64,000 nt of DNA, from positions 222,780 through 286,779 of the forward strand of contig JABLXP010000001.1 in NCBI GenBank assembly GCA_013178045.1, read 5' to 3'. Under the pieces are notes generated by a model that ran no database searches, was not told where the DNA came from, and saw only the letters and a program-made list of their open reading frames with translations. The translations under genes were made by a program, and so were the position numbers. Source of the DNA: Bacillota bacterium (lineage in GTDB: Bacteria > Bacillota > Ch66). Below are positions 25,690 to 34,741 of the stretch, one piece after another; position 1 is the first letter of the stretch; every line of letters begins with the position of its first letter.

Positions 25690-27345
25690 ATGGGAAAAAG
25701 AATTCTTATTGTGGGCGGCGTAGCCGGCGGGGCAAGCGCAGCAGCCCGGCTGAGGCGGTTAGATGAACAAGCTGAGATTATCATGTTTGAGCGAGGAGAA
25801 CACATCTCTTATGCCAACTGCGGTTTGCCTTATTTTGTTGGCGGGGTGATTACCAAGCGAAATAATTTATTTGTGCAGACGCCGGCTTCGATGCGCAAGC
25901 GGTTTAACATCGATGTTCGTGTCCAGAATGAGGTAATCCGTATATATCCGAAAGAAAAGGAGGTCGAGGTCAAGGACTTGGTCACCGGGGAAGTCTACCG
26001 GGAGGCGTACGATTACCTGATTCTGTCCCCGGGAGCAAGTCCGTTTGTCCCCGATATCGCGGGGATCAAGCTGCCTAATGTCTTTACTTTCCGAAAGTTT
26101 ACCGACAGCGACCTGGTGAAGCGGCAGATTGAACTCGCCAAACCCCAATCGGCGGTGGTGATTGGCGGCGGTTTTATCGGCCTGGAAATGGCCGAAAACC
26201 TGAGAAAGTTCGGGGCAGCGGTTACGCTGGTGGAAATGGCCAATCAGGTGATGCCGCCGCTGGATTATGAAATGGCGGTTTTCATCCACCAGGAATTGAA
26301 AAGAAATGGGGTCAATCTTTGCCTGAAGGAAAAAGTGGTAGCGATCGAAGGCACTAATCGAGCGGAAGCAGTGGTGCTGGCTAGCGGTAGTCGGATACCT
26401 GCGGAGATGGTCATTGTAGCTATTGGGGTCAGACCAGAGGTACACCTGGCGAAAGAAGCCGGTTTGGCGATTGGGTCAACCGGTGGCATTCTGGTTGACG
26501 AATACCTGCGCACTTCTGATCCATTTATTTATGCGATTGGGGACGCGATTCAAGTTAAGGATTTTGTTAATGGGCACGATACACACATTCCGCTGGCTGG
26601 CCCGGCCAACAAACAGGGCCGCCTGGTGGCGGACACGATTGCGGGCATCCCCAGTAAGTACAAAGGGACGCAAGGGACAGCCATCGTCCAGGTTTTCGAC
26701 CTGGTAGCAGCCAGCACAGGCAACAACGAGAAGACCCTGCGGAAACTGGGGAGCGAGTACCTGGCTTCCTATACTCACCCGGCGTCACATGCCACTTATT
26801 ATCCCGGGGCGGTACCGATGTCGATTAAGCTATTATTTACTCCGCGTGATGGCAAGATTCTCGGGGCGCAAATTGTGGGGAGTAAAGGGGTGGATAAACG
26901 CATTGACGTGCTGGCGACGGCGATCCGGGCTGGCTTGACGGTGTTTGACTTAACGGAACTGGAACTGGCGTACGCGCCACCGTTTTCCTCGGCCAAAGAC
27001 CCGGTGAACATGGCGGGCTACGTGGCGTCGAATATTGTGAAGGGGGACATGGAGATTATTCACTGGCACGAGATAGCTGGTCTCAATCCAGAAGAATCTG
27101 TTCTGGTTGACGTTAGAACACCAAGAGAAGTGGAGGCGGGTACCATACCGGGTGCCATCAATATTCCGGTTGATGAACTGCGGGAGCGGCTGGGTGAACT
27201 GCCGCGGGACAAAGAGATTATCGTGTTCTGCCAGGTTGGGCTTCGGGCCTATATCGCCACACGGATCCTGCGTCAGCATGGCTTCAAGCGGGTTAAAAAT
27301 CTCAGCGGTGGTTGGATGACCTATCGATCAGCAGTTCTGCAATAA
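25690..27345 (+). CDS. CoA-disulfide reductase fused to a rhodanese domain
   Basis: A 551-residue flavoprotein. Residues 1-450 have two dinucleotide-binding motifs (GGVAGGASAAARL and VIGGGFIGLEMAENL) and the single catalytic cysteine at 44 in SYANCGLPY. This identifies the CoADR/NADH oxidase/polysulfide reductase group. Residues 460-551 are a rhodanese domain with active cysteine in VFCQVGLRAY. Fusions of this kind reduce CoA-disulfide, per- and polysulfides using NAD(P)H in anaerobes. The ATG at 25690 is preceded by AGGGGGATT; an upstream start at 25672 lacks a site. It is monocistronic. Confidence 0.92.
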   Translation: MGKRILIVGGVAGGASAAARLRRLDEQAEIIMFERGEHISYANCGLPYFVGGVITKRNNLFVQTPASMRKRFNIDVRVQNEVIRIYPKEKEVEVKDLVTGEVYREAYDYLILSPGASPFVPDIAGIKLPNVFTFRKFTDSDLVKRQIELAKPQSAVVIGGGFIGLEMAENLRKFGAAVTLVEMANQVMPPLDYEMAVFIHQELKRNGVNLCLKEKVVAIEGTNRAEAVVLASGSRIPAEMVIVAIGVRPEVHLAKEAGLAIGSTGGILVDEYLRTSDPFIYAIGDAIQVKDFVNGHDTHIPLAGPANKQGRLVADTIAGIPSKYKGTQGTAIVQVFDLVAASTGNNEKTLRKLGSEYLASYTHPASHATYYPGAVPMSIKLLFTPRDGKILGAQIVGSKGVDKRIDVLATAIRAGLTVFDLTELELAYAPPFSSAKDPVNMAGYVASNIVKGDMEIIHWHEIAGLNPEESVLVDVRTPREVEAGTIPGAINIPVDELRERLGELPRDKEIIVFCQVGLRAYIATRILRQHGFKRVKNLSGGWMTYRSAVLQ

Positions 27346-27430
27346 GCTGGTTAATGAGTAAGAACGAATATTTAGGCATTTTCGCTTATTAATCAGCTGA
27401 CTAGCCGAAACTTCAGAAATAAGGAATTAA

Positions 27431-27474
27431 AAGGCATAGGGAGCGTGTCGGTTAAGGCTGTCTTCCTATGCCTT
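27431..27474 (+). terminator. Inverted repeat after the CoA-disulfide reductase gene
   Basis: AAGGCATAGG and CCTATGCCTT form a perfect 10-bp stem with a 24-nt loop, about 85 bp past the stop codon. Only a weak T-rich tail follows. Confidence 0.55.
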
Positions 27475-27485
27475 AGTCTTAATTC

Positions 27486-27514
27486 TTGACATACTAGTTT
27501 GAGAGAATTATAAT
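27486..27514 (+). promoter_or_regulatory. Sigma-A promoter of the sdpRI-like operon
   Basis: TTGACA at 27486-27491 and TATAAT at 27509-27514, spacer 17 bp: both hexamers match consensus exactly. An operator-like palindrome follows within the transcribed leader. Confidence 0.9.
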
Positions 27515-27522
27515 ACAGACAA

Positions 27523-27538
27523 TTAGATTATCATCTAA
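27523..27538. promoter_or_regulatory. Probable ArsR-type operator
   Basis: TTAGAT-TATC-ATCTAA is a perfect inverted repeat 9 bp downstream of the -10 box and before the ArsR-family gene, the position expected for autoregulation. Confidence 0.65.
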
Positions 27539-27561
27539 ATATTTGTAAGAGGGTGTGTGCA

Positions 27562-27855
27562 TTGCCAGTTAACGCGGTATTTAATGCTCTGGCTGATCCG
27601 ACCAGGCGAAAGATTTTGCAATTACTTAGAAAACGAGACATGAGCGCTGGTGAGATTGCGGACAATTTTAAGATGGCCAAGGCTTCAGTCAGTCACCATC
27701 TCAGTATTCTTAAGAACGCTGGCCTGGTTTCAGCTGAAAAACAGGGGCAATTTGTGATCTACTGTTTGAATATGTCAGTGCTTGAGGAAACCCTGGAGGC
27801 TTTTTTTAACTTTTTTAAGGGAGAGTGTGTTGATGAAGATAACCCTGAAGAGTGA
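27562..27855 (+). CDS. ArsR-family repressor, SdpR-like
   Basis: About 97 residues. It has a winged helix with FNALADPTRRKILQLL and a recognition helix AKASVSHHLSILKNAGLV. It lacks the metal-binding ELCVCDL motif of ArsR/SmtB sensors and so resembles the SdpR/autorepressor subgroup. The TTG at 27562 sits eight bases after AGAGGG; a GTG at 27553 is possible. It overlaps the following membrane gene by 23 bp. The perfect upstream promoter and palindrome suggest strong, autoregulated expression. Confidence 0.85.
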   Translation: MPVNAVFNALADPTRRKILQLLRKRDMSAGEIADNFKMAKASVSHHLSILKNAGLVSAEKQGQFVIYCLNMSVLEETLEAFFNFFKGECVDEDNPEE

Positions 27856-28501
27856 GCTCATACCATTCTTAATCATTGTGGCTTCGGTGCTGGTATCAAT
27901 ATTGAGCTATCCTTATCTCCCCGCTCAGGTACCCACTCACTGGGGAATAGCTGGGACACCAGATGCCTATGGTAGTAAACTGACCCATTCAATTTTTATT
28001 CCCGCCTTAATAATAGGGATCTATTTGTTGTTTTTGGCTTTACCCTATATTGATCCTAAGCGGGCCAACTACGAGGACTTTGCCGGAGTTTACACAATTC
28101 TGAAGATCATGATTCTTGGTTTTATGCTGGGAGTGCAAATGCTGACAATTGAAGCGGTTTTTGCACCGGAGCAGCGCTTGGCGGTTAATTATTTATTGGC
28201 GATGTTGGGTGTCATGTTCATCGTGATTGGCAATTATATGGCTAAAATCCGTCCATCGTGGTTTGTCGGAATAAAAACGCCATGGACCTTGTCCAATAAC
28301 GAAGTATGGCGGCGAACGCACCGGGTCGGCGGATGGGGGTTCGTGTTGTTCGGTTTAGCCACTTTAGCACTGGCTCCATTCAATCAACCGAAATTGCAGT
28401 TTCTTGTTTTCATTGGTGGAGCACTGGTGGCGAGCCTTGGTCCCATTATTTATTCGTACTTGCTGTATCGGCGGCTGGAGCAGGAAAAGACAAGGAAATA
28501 G
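27833..28501 (+). CDS. SdpI-family membrane protein with DUF1648 domain
   Basis: A 222-residue protein with about six transmembrane helices. The N-terminal half has the DUF1648 signature (YPYLPAQVPTHWGIAGTPD). The C-terminal half has the SdpI pattern (WFVGIKTPWTLSNNEVWRRTHRVGG). In Bacillus subtilis SdpI gives immunity to the SdpC toxin and sequesters SdpR at the membrane. No sdpC-like toxin gene is near, so here it could be a defence against foreign toxins or an envelope-stress system. The ATG at 27833 follows GGGAGAG. Confidence 0.9.
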   Translation: MKITLKSELIPFLIIVASVLVSILSYPYLPAQVPTHWGIAGTPDAYGSKLTHSIFIPALIIGIYLLFLALPYIDPKRANYEDFAGVYTILKIMILGFMLGVQMLTIEAVFAPEQRLAVNYLLAMLGVMFIVIGNYMAKIRPSWFVGIKTPWTLSNNEVWRRTHRVGGWGFVLFGLATLALAPFNQPKLQFLVFIGGALVASLGPIIYSYLLYRRLEQEKTRK

Positions 28502-28549
28502 ATGTTAATCGAGGATGTTTAATCGAGCGGAAGTGGAGAGAAAAAAAGA

Positions 28550-28590
28550 AGAGAGTCCTCTTTCTTTTCCAGGCTCTCTTTTTTTCTTTT
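28550..28590 (+). terminator. Intrinsic terminator of the sdpRI-like operon
   Basis: AGAGAG pairs with CTCTCT, extended by a G-U and a C-G pair, and is followed by a run of seven T and further T-rich sequence. It may also serve the converging glycosyltransferase gene. Confidence 0.7.
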
Positions 28591-28615
28591 TTGGAAAGAA
28601 GAATTATTGAGGATT

Positions 28616-29866
28616 TTAAGAGTTTTCCAGAGAGTTGATCGAGATTCCCCGGGTGTGACGGGTATGAGCCCAATCTTTTTCGTGGTGCTTTAATAGGCCA
28701 ACAATAGTTACAGGAAACCACGTTAAGCCATACAATGGATACGTTATGTAATAGAAGTAGGCCTTCTTTGGCGCATTCTCCAGGTATAACCCTGCCATTG
28801 GGTAGAGATAACCCAGGATGCCGAGGATCGTCCACAACCACCCGGGCAATAGATGCGAAAAGATGGTGGTATAAATGGGCTGTGGGAAAAACGCGGCGAT
28901 GAAACTAATTAAAAAAGTGAACAAAACGGTCATAATCCACATCGGCTGGAACAGATAAATTGCCCCATCAATACAGTACCACTTTCGTTCGGCAAACCCT
29001 TTTTTAAGCAGTGGAATCATGTACCGCAAGGCCACATCCCAGTGTCCTTGCAGCCAGCGTGTACGTTGTTTCCAGGTCTGAGAGAAATAAACCGGCTTTT
29101 CGTCGTACACTTTAGCTTCGTGACACCAGGAGGTCTTAATGTCATTGAGCAATAGCTTCATCGTAAACTCAAGGTCTTCCGTCAGACAGTGGGCACCCCA
29201 GCCATACTGTTTTAAAACTTCAATGTCTATACACAACCCGGTACCTCCCAGAGCGTTTGAAAGGCCCAGGTTGTAACGGGCGAGCTGCCACATCCGGTTC
29301 ATTGACCAGTAGGCGGTGGCGTAACAGGCGGTTACCCAGGAATCGTTCGGGTTCTTGGTATCTAAATAGCCCTGAATTGACTTGTACCCCTGCAGTAAAC
29401 GAGCGTTCATTTCTGTCAGGAAGTTGGAGGAGACCACGTTATCCGCGTCAAACACGCAAACAGCATCATAGTGTTTATCTTCCATTTTAAAGAGCTCATT
29501 GAACATCCACTCGAGAGCGAAACCTTTGCCGCGCTGGGGAGAAAACCGTTCCATGACGGTTACCCCTTCCGCCCGGGCAACTTCAGCGGTATTATCGGTG
29601 CAGTTATCAGCGATAATATAGATGTCATATAACTCAGATGGATAATTGAGTTTTTTCAGGCTTTCGATGTGGTACTTGATTACCAACTCTTCGTTGTGCG
29701 CCGGAGTGATCAGAGCAAAACGTTTGGTCGGTGGGAAGTTATGGGTTTCTTCATTCTTTTTCCAGCCGAAAACCGACACCGCGTAGTAATATATGGTAAC
29801 AAAAGTAATGATCAGTTGAGCTAGTGAGACAATGATACTCAGTAACACAAAAGAAACTTCTTCCAA
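28616..29866 (-). CDS. Membrane glycosyltransferase, family 2
   Basis: A 416-residue protein. An N-terminal helix precedes a GT-A domain with TPAHNEE, ADNCTDNT, the metal-binding FDADN and the processive-type QRTRWLQGHW motif (QxxRW). Three or four helices close the C-terminus. The plan fits cellulose/hyaluronan synthase-like enzymes that polymerise and export a polysaccharide from UDP-sugars. The TTG at 29866 follows AAAGGGGTAAG. No polysaccharide operon partner is adjacent, so the polymer is unknown. Confidence 0.88.
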   Translation of the reverse strand: MEEVSFVLLSIIVSLAQLIITFVTIYYYAVSVFGWKKNEETHNFPPTKRFALITPAHNEELVIKYHIESLKKLNYPSELYDIYIIADNCTDNTAEVARAEGVTVMERFSPQRGKGFALEWMFNELFKMEDKHYDAVCVFDADNVVSSNFLTEMNARLLQGYKSIQGYLDTKNPNDSWVTACYATAYWSMNRMWQLARYNLGLSNALGGTGLCIDIEVLKQYGWGAHCLTEDLEFTMKLLLNDIKTSWCHEAKVYDEKPVYFSQTWKQRTRWLQGHWDVALRYMIPLLKKGFAERKWYCIDGAIYLFQPMWIMTVLFTFLISFIAAFFPQPIYTTIFSHLLPGWLWTILGILGYLYPMAGLYLENAPKKAYFYYITYPLYGLTWFPVTIVGLLKHHEKDWAHTRHTRGISINSLENS

Positions 29867-30194
29867 CCGACTTACCCCTTTCTTGTGGTACGCAGAATTA
29901 ATAATTAGTCTACCCGCTTAAACATAAGAAAATTATAAATCATCTTCTTGGTTATTGCTAGCTACCTTGGAAATGCTAACCTCTTAAATGTTATCAAATT
30001 TAAGAAGGAATTTCAATTATCTTTGTCAGATGGACAACTTGCTCTACCAGTAAAATATTTATGGTAATTGTAAATTTTTATGTCCAAAGTTTGTGAAGGG
30101 AAGGAATATATTGACATTATGTAGAAATATTAGTTGACCTGACCTAAACAGCTGTATTAACCGGGATAAATTTTTTTGAGGATGGTGATCAGAA
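29867..30194. other. 328-bp divergent AT-rich intergenic region
   Basis: It lies between the glycosyltransferase (minus) and cheW (plus). It contains TTGACA at about 30111 and TTGACC at about 30133 but no well-spaced -10 box, so promoters cannot be assigned. No small gene was found. Confidence 0.4.
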
Positions 30195-30671
30195 GTGCCA
30201 GATGAAGAAATCCAACTGGTTGTTTTTGCTTTGAAGTCGGGCAATAGTACCTGTGAGTACGGGGTACCGATTACCCAGGTTCAGGAGATTAACCGTTTAA
30301 CTAATCCCACGAAGCTGCCTAAAGTACCCAGCTTTGTGGAAGGGGTGATCAATTTACGGGGGAAAGTGATTCCGGTCATTGATTTAAAGAAGCGGTTTGA
30401 TCTAGAGATAGGGGAATATACCGACGATACCCGGATCATTGTCGTTGAGATTGACGGGCATACTGTTGGAATAATCGTCGATGAAGTAACTGAGGTCTTG
30501 CGGCTCGCGACCAGCCAAATTGAACCCCCACCTTCCATCATTGGTGGGATCGCGGCGGACTATCTAAAAGGGGTTGGCAAAATAGGGGAGCGCCTGTTAG
30601 TCTTGCTCGATCTGCACAAAATCTTGACTGAATCGGAGAAAAAAGACCTAGCCAATGTCGAGGTTACCTAA
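30195..30671 (+). CDS. cheW: Chemotaxis adaptor CheW
   Basis: A 158-residue single CheW domain with YGVPITQVQEINR, the receptor/kinase contact region GVINLRGKVIPVIDLKKRF and a C-terminal LLVLLDLHKIL. CheW links CheA to methyl-accepting chemoreceptors at the membrane. It starts with GTG and lies outside any chemotaxis operon, followed by its own terminator, so it may serve a dispersed receptor array. Confidence 0.92.
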   Translation: MPDEEIQLVVFALKSGNSTCEYGVPITQVQEINRLTNPTKLPKVPSFVEGVINLRGKVIPVIDLKKRFDLEIGEYTDDTRIIVVEIDGHTVGIIVDEVTEVLRLATSQIEPPPSIIGGIAADYLKGVGKIGERLLVLLDLHKILTESEKKDLANVEVT

Positions 30672-30687
30672 CCGATAATTGGTGGAG

Positions 30688-30724
30688 ACTCTGCCTTAAA
30701 ATTTGGCAGGGTTTTTCTTTTCCT
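30688..30724 (+). terminator. Intrinsic terminator of cheW
   Basis: ACTCTGCC pairs with GGCAGGGT (one G-U) over a 9-nt loop, followed by TTTTTCTTTT. Confidence 0.88.
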
Positions 30725-30772
30725 GCCAGAAGGTTATAATAGGGTTGAGTTCATCCGAAGGGGAGACGATCC

Positions 30773-31138
30773 GTGACAAGGGCCGTTGGTATTGATCTGG
30801 TGGAAATTGCGCGGTTTGCCCGGGTAAGACAGCGACGACCACGGGTCATTGAGCGGGTTTTTACGCCGGCGGAAATCGAGTATTGCCTTGCCCGTCAAAA
30901 CCAAAATGCGTCGTTCGCTGTGCGATTCGCGGCTAAGGAGGCAGTAATTAAACTGCTGGGGTCTACCGAAGGTATTGCCTGGTCGGATATTGAAATCCTG
31001 ATGAATGCAACTGGCCAGCCAGAGGTAAGATTACGCCGGGAAGCCGAACGCAGGGCAGAAGATTTAAAAATTCGTTCGATTGTCCTGAGTTTATCACACA
31101 GCCGGTATTACGCCGTGGCTGTGGCCGTAGCTGATTGA
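30773..31138 (+). CDS. acpS: Holo-[acyl-carrier-protein] synthase
   Basis: A 121-residue protein of normal AcpS length; GTG start behind GGGGAGACG. It has the metal-binding GIDLVEIARF and the FAAKEAVIKLLG signature of 4'-phosphopantetheinyl transferases. It moves phosphopantetheine from CoA to a serine of acyl carrier protein. The next gene (NAD(P)HX repair) starts 14 bp downstream, and alr follows; this acpS-nnr-alr order is common in Clostridia. Confidence 0.95.
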   Translation: MTRAVGIDLVEIARFARVRQRRPRVIERVFTPAEIEYCLARQNQNASFAVRFAAKEAVIKLLGSTEGIAWSDIEILMNATGQPEVRLRREAERRAEDLKIRSIVLSLSHSRYYAVAVAVAD

Positions 31139-31152
31139 AGGAGGCGGGAACA

Positions 31153-32703
31153 ATGAAGGTTGCCAATAGCGCCGAGATGCGGCAGCTTGATCAACTGGCC
31201 TCTTCTCAATACCGCATACCCAGTCTAGTCTTAATGGAGAATGCCGGTTTGCGGGTGGTGGAGGTAGTCAATCAGTTGTTAGGTTTCGTGGCTGGCAAAA
31301 AGGTAGTTGTGCTGGCTGGGAAAGGTAATAATGGCGGGGACGGGTTTGTGGTGGCCCGACACCTGATCAATCACGGTGCTGACATCAAAGTGTTCCTTCT
31401 CGCCCAGCCAGAGGAGATCAGTGGGGATGCCAGGATAAATCTGGATATCCTCGGGCAAATGGGGGCAAGATTGTACCCGGTTCTGAGCGATAAGGACCTG
31501 AATGTTGTGAAAATTGCCTTGGTCTATGCGGATCTGGTTGTTGATGCGATGTACGGGACCGGGTTTAAAGGGGCGGTTACTGCTCAACAGGCTAAGCTGA
31601 TTCGCTTAGTTAATCAGTCAGGTAAACCGATTGTGGCGGTTGATATTCCATCGGGGATAGAGGCAGATACTGGGAAAGTCCATGGGGAGTGTATCCGGGC
31701 GACGCGCACCGTGACGTTTTGTTTGCCCAAGATCGGATTATTAATCGAACCTGGGGCAAGCTATGTTGGCGAATTGACGGTGGCTGATATTTCGATCCCG
31801 CAACAACTGGTGAATGCTCAGAAGATCCACCGTTATCTGATCACCCGGGACTGGTGTGCATCCCAACTTCCCCGGCGGTCGGTTGAAGGGCATAAGGGCA
31901 GCTATGGGCACGTATTAATTATTGGGGGAGCAGAAGGAATGACTGGCGCGATTACCCTGGCCAGCGAGGCAGCACTCCGTGCCGGGGCCGGACTGGTTAC
32001 GGCAGCGATTCCCGCTTCGCTTAATCCAATTTTAGAGGTAAAATTAACAGAAGTGATGACCAAACCACTCCCCGAGACGCCACTAAAAACAATCAGCCTG
32101 GAGGCTTTGCCGGTGATCGAGGAATTTTTACCCCGCGCTTCGGTGGTGGCCATCGGACCAGGGATGTCCAGACATCCGGATCTCTTTCCATTAATCCGCA
32201 CCCTGTTACCCAAGCTGCAGGTGCCGCTGATCATTGATGCCGACGGTTTGAATGCTCTGGCTGATGATCCGACCGTTCTGAAGGACAGCCCGGTACCGAT
32301 TGTCCTAACGCCCCACCCGGGTGAAATGGCCCGTTTGCTCAAGACCACCGTTGATAAAGTTCAGGATAACCGTTTGGCAGTGGTGGAGCAGGCAGCGCAG
32401 GATTGGCAGGCGACTGTGGTGCTGAAGGGGGCCAAGACCCTGGTAGCGTCACCAAGGGGGGAATGCTTTATTAACCTGACGGGAAATCCGGGGATGGCCA
32501 CGGGGGGGACCGGTGATGTTTTAACCGGCATTATCGCCGGACTGATCGCGCAAGGAATCAACCCAACTTCAGCGGCGGCGCTGGGAGTTTATCTCCACGG
32601 AGCAGCCGGGGACCTGGCCGCGCAGACTCGTGGGCAAAGAGGGCTGGTTGCGGGCGACCTGATTACTGAACTCCCAGCTGTGCTGAAACAGTTTGAGGCA
32701 TAG
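31153..32703 (+). CDS. nnr: Bifunctional NAD(P)H-hydrate repair enzyme
   Basis: A 516-residue fusion. Residues 1-210 are the YjeF N-terminal epimerase domain (VVLAGKGNNGGDGFVVARHL, VDAMYGTGF). Residues 225-510 are the ribokinase-like ADP-dependent dehydratase domain (DADGLNAL, LTPHPGEMARL, GGTGDVLTGIIAG). Together they repair damaged NAD(P)HX by epimerisation and dehydration. The ATG at 31153 follows GGAGGCGGG; an in-frame upstream start would overlap acpS. Confidence 0.95.
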   Translation: MKVANSAEMRQLDQLASSQYRIPSLVLMENAGLRVVEVVNQLLGFVAGKKVVVLAGKGNNGGDGFVVARHLINHGADIKVFLLAQPEEISGDARINLDILGQMGARLYPVLSDKDLNVVKIALVYADLVVDAMYGTGFKGAVTAQQAKLIRLVNQSGKPIVAVDIPSGIEADTGKVHGECIRATRTVTFCLPKIGLLIEPGASYVGELTVADISIPQQLVNAQKIHRYLITRDWCASQLPRRSVEGHKGSYGHVLIIGGAEGMTGAITLASEAALRAGAGLVTAAIPASLNPILEVKLTEVMTKPLPETPLKTISLEALPVIEEFLPRASVVAIGPGMSRHPDLFPLIRTLLPKLQVPLIIDADGLNALADDPTVLKDSPVPIVLTPHPGEMARLLKTTVDKVQDNRLAVVEQAAQDWQATVVLKGAKTLVASPRGECFINLTGNPGMATGGTGDVLTGIIAGLIAQGINPTSAAALGVYLHGAAGDLAAQTRGQRGLVAGDLITELPAVLKQFEA

Positions 32704-32778
32704 CCAGAAGTGTTCCAGTATACCCAGTACCGGCAGGTATAGAAACATGAGATATTAGAATCAACGAGGTGACATCAA

Positions 32779-33894
32779 TTGTCCAGACCGGTGTGGGCGG
32801 AGATCAGCCGCTCGGCAATCGCTCACAATGTACGGGAGTTAAAAAGGAAAACCCAAATGGGGGCCCGCTTAATGGCCGTCGTTAAGGCTGATGGTTACGG
32901 GCACGGGGCCCTGGAAGTGAGTCGAGTTGCCCTAGAGGCCGGGGCGGAATACCTGGGGGTAGCGACTTTAGATGAGGCTGTTGCCCTCAGAGACGCCGGG
33001 ATCAATGCCCCGATTCTCATCCTGGGCCATACCCCGGATGACGACTTGGCCAAGGTAATCGCGCATGACATTACCCAGACTGTTTACTCACTCACCGGAG
33101 CGCAGGCGGTGGCAGCGGCTGCCCGGAAGGTTGGGCGGACAGCGAGAATTCACCTTAAGGTGGATAGCGGGATGAGCCGGCTGGGTTTTTTCCCCACCGA
33201 GGACTCGATCGCTTTGGTCAAGCAGATTGTCTCCCTGTCGGGATTGCAGGTCGAAGGGATTTTTACTCACTTTGCCACGGCCGATGAAGTGGATAAGTCC
33301 TATGCCTGGGAACAATTTGCGCGATTTAAGTGGTTTATTAAGCGTTTGGAAGATGAAGGTCTAATGATTCCCCTCAAACACGCGGCTAACAGTGCTGCTA
33401 TTATCGATCTACCGGAAACTCACCTGGATATGGTACGGGCGGGGATCGCCCTGTATGGTTTGTACCCTTCGGCGAACCAACGTTCGAAGATTGATCTTCA
33501 GCCGGCAATGAGTTTGAAAACGCGCGTCGTCTTTTTGAAGGAGGTTCCAGCGGGTACAGCTATAAGCTACGGGCGGACCTACATCACCCCTGTGCCGACG
33601 CGGGTGGCCACATTGCCGATTGGCTACGCGGATGGCTACTCTCGGCGGCTTTCTAACCGGGCCGCGGTCCTAATCCATGGCCGGCGTGCACCAGTAATTG
33701 GTCGGGTCTGTATGGATCAGTGTTTGATCGACGTGGGCCAGATTCCCAGGGTAGCTGTAGGGGATGAAGTTGTTCTCTTTGGCGAACAGAAGGGGGCCAA
33801 GTTGCCGGTTGATGAACTGGCGGAGATCTTGGAAACAATTAACTACGAGGTGGTTTGTCTGATTACAGCCAGGGTCCGGCGTGAATATCTTTAA
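32779..33894 (+). CDS. alr: Alanine racemase
   Basis: A 371-residue protein of standard Alr length; TTG start after ACGAGGTGA. The pyridoxal phosphate lysine is in MAVVKADGYGHGA near residue 40. The family motif LPIGYADGYSRRL, near residue 280, carries a conserved tyrosine. It interconverts L- and D-alanine for peptidoglycan. The position just after acpS-nnr and before mazEF matches the order found in Bacillus. Confidence 0.95.
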   Translation: MSRPVWAEISRSAIAHNVRELKRKTQMGARLMAVVKADGYGHGALEVSRVALEAGAEYLGVATLDEAVALRDAGINAPILILGHTPDDDLAKVIAHDITQTVYSLTGAQAVAAAARKVGRTARIHLKVDSGMSRLGFFPTEDSIALVKQIVSLSGLQVEGIFTHFATADEVDKSYAWEQFARFKWFIKRLEDEGLMIPLKHAANSAAIIDLPETHLDMVRAGIALYGLYPSANQRSKIDLQPAMSLKTRVVFLKEVPAGTAISYGRTYITPVPTRVATLPIGYADGYSRRLSNRAAVLIHGRRAPVIGRVCMDQCLIDVGQIPRVAVGDEVVLFGEQKGAKLPVDELAEILETINYEVVCLITARVRREYL

Positions 33895-33948
33895 AATTTG
33901 ACGCATTACCGAGATATTTTGGTATTTTGGCGAAATATTTGTTTGTGG

Positions 33949-33977
33949 TTGCATAGTGTCCGTTAGAACTATATAAT
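33949..33977 (+). promoter_or_regulatory. Sigma-A promoter of mazEF
   Basis: TTGCAT at 33949-33954 and TATAAT at 33972-33977 with a 17-bp spacer. It lies between alr and the antitoxin gene. Confidence 0.75.
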
Positions 33978-33990
33978 TTAAATATAGCAG

Positions 33991-34010
33991 TATATAGCAG
34001 CTGTTATATA
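33991..34010. promoter_or_regulatory. Palindromic operator candidate before mazEF
   Basis: TATATAGCAG-CTGTTATATA is a 20-bp palindrome with one mismatch per arm, overlapping the expected transcript start. A third copy of the half-site (TATAGCAG) lies just upstream. Autoregulation by the ribbon-helix-helix antitoxin is the likely use. Confidence 0.6.
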
Positions 34011-34035
34011 CCATTTAATCTGGGAGGTGCCCTTC

Positions 34036-34305
34036 TTGCCGGCAACGAAGCGGATCATGATCAGCTTACCGGAGAGCTTATTAGAGGAAGTGGATGGGAT
34101 CGTTTCTTTGGAAAAACGTAACCGGAGTGAATTTATTCGAGAAGCGATGAAAATGTATCTGGCTGAACGCAAACGACGGGCATTAAGAGAACAGATGAAG
34201 AGGGGTTACCTGGAAATGGCCCAAATTAACCTTGGGTTAGCGGCGGAAAACTTTAACCTGGAGAATGAGGTTGACTTGTGCTTAGTAAAAAAGCTGGCGG
34301 AGTGA
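34036..34305 (+). CDS. Ribbon-helix-helix antitoxin (MazE/EndoAI type)
   Basis: About 89 residues. The first 45 form a CopG-like ribbon-helix-helix ([32 protein letters not shown]) that binds DNA as a dimer. The acidic C-terminal tail would occupy the toxin's RNA groove. The TTG at 34036 is chosen for its spacing to GGGAGGTG; an in-frame GTG at 34027 lies within that site. The toxin gene starts 7 bp downstream. Confidence 0.9.
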   Translation: MPATKRIMISLPESLLEEVDGIVSLEKRNRSEFIREAMKMYLAERKRRALREQMKRGYLEMAQINLGLAAENFNLENEVDLCLVKKLAE

Positions 34306-34312
34306 AGGTTTG

Positions 34313-34663
34313 ATGACGGTCAAACGCGGAGAGATCTACTATGCTGAGCTCAGCCCAGTGGTCGGTTCAGAACAAGGAGGAACAAGGCCGGTCCTGGTGG
34401 TGCAAAACGATATCGGAAATCAATACAGTCCGACGACGATCGTCGTGGCAATTACTTCCCAGATTAATAAAGCCAAGCTGCCCACCCACGTTGAGATTAA
34501 GGCGGACAAGAGCGGACTCGACCGCGATTCAGTTATCCTGGGTGAGCAGATTCGAACGATTGATAAGACCCGCCTGCAACAAAAGGTGGCTTTTCTGGAC
34601 GAAGAAACGATGGCCAAGGTTGGCCAGGCCCTGGAGATCAGCCTGGGACTGGTGAGTGTCTAA
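34313..34663 (+). CDS. mazF: mRNA interferase toxin MazF/EndoA
   Basis: A 116-residue MazF/PemK protein ([24 protein letters not shown] is the start of the SH3-like barrel; VAITSQI and [11 protein letters not shown] follow). It closely resembles Bacillus EndoA, which cuts single-stranded RNA at UACAU. The arginine and serine/threonine residues used in catalysis fall in the EQGGTRP and ITSQ segments. It is coupled with the antitoxin upstream. Confidence 0.94.
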   Translation: MTVKRGEIYYAELSPVVGSEQGGTRPVLVVQNDIGNQYSPTTIVVAITSQINKAKLPTHVEIKADKSGLDRDSVILGEQIRTIDKTRLQQKVAFLDEETMAKVGQALEISLGLVSV

Positions 34664-34691
34664 CTGTTAAGTTGAGTGCAAGTAACTTTAG

Positions 34692-34715
34692 ACAGGCAGA
34701 AGCGGCCTGTTTTTT
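34692..34715 (+). terminator. Intrinsic terminator of mazEF
   Basis: ACAGGC pairs with GCCTGT over a 7-nt loop and continues into six T residues, 30 bp after the mazF stop. Confidence 0.85.
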
Positions 34716-34741
34716 GTTGTACTTGGCTAGGGGGTGGGGAA

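Noticed and set aside
30140-30180. Possible sigma-28 promoter before cheW (TAAA ... GGGATAA)
   Set aside because: The spacing and the GCCGATAA core do not match well enough.
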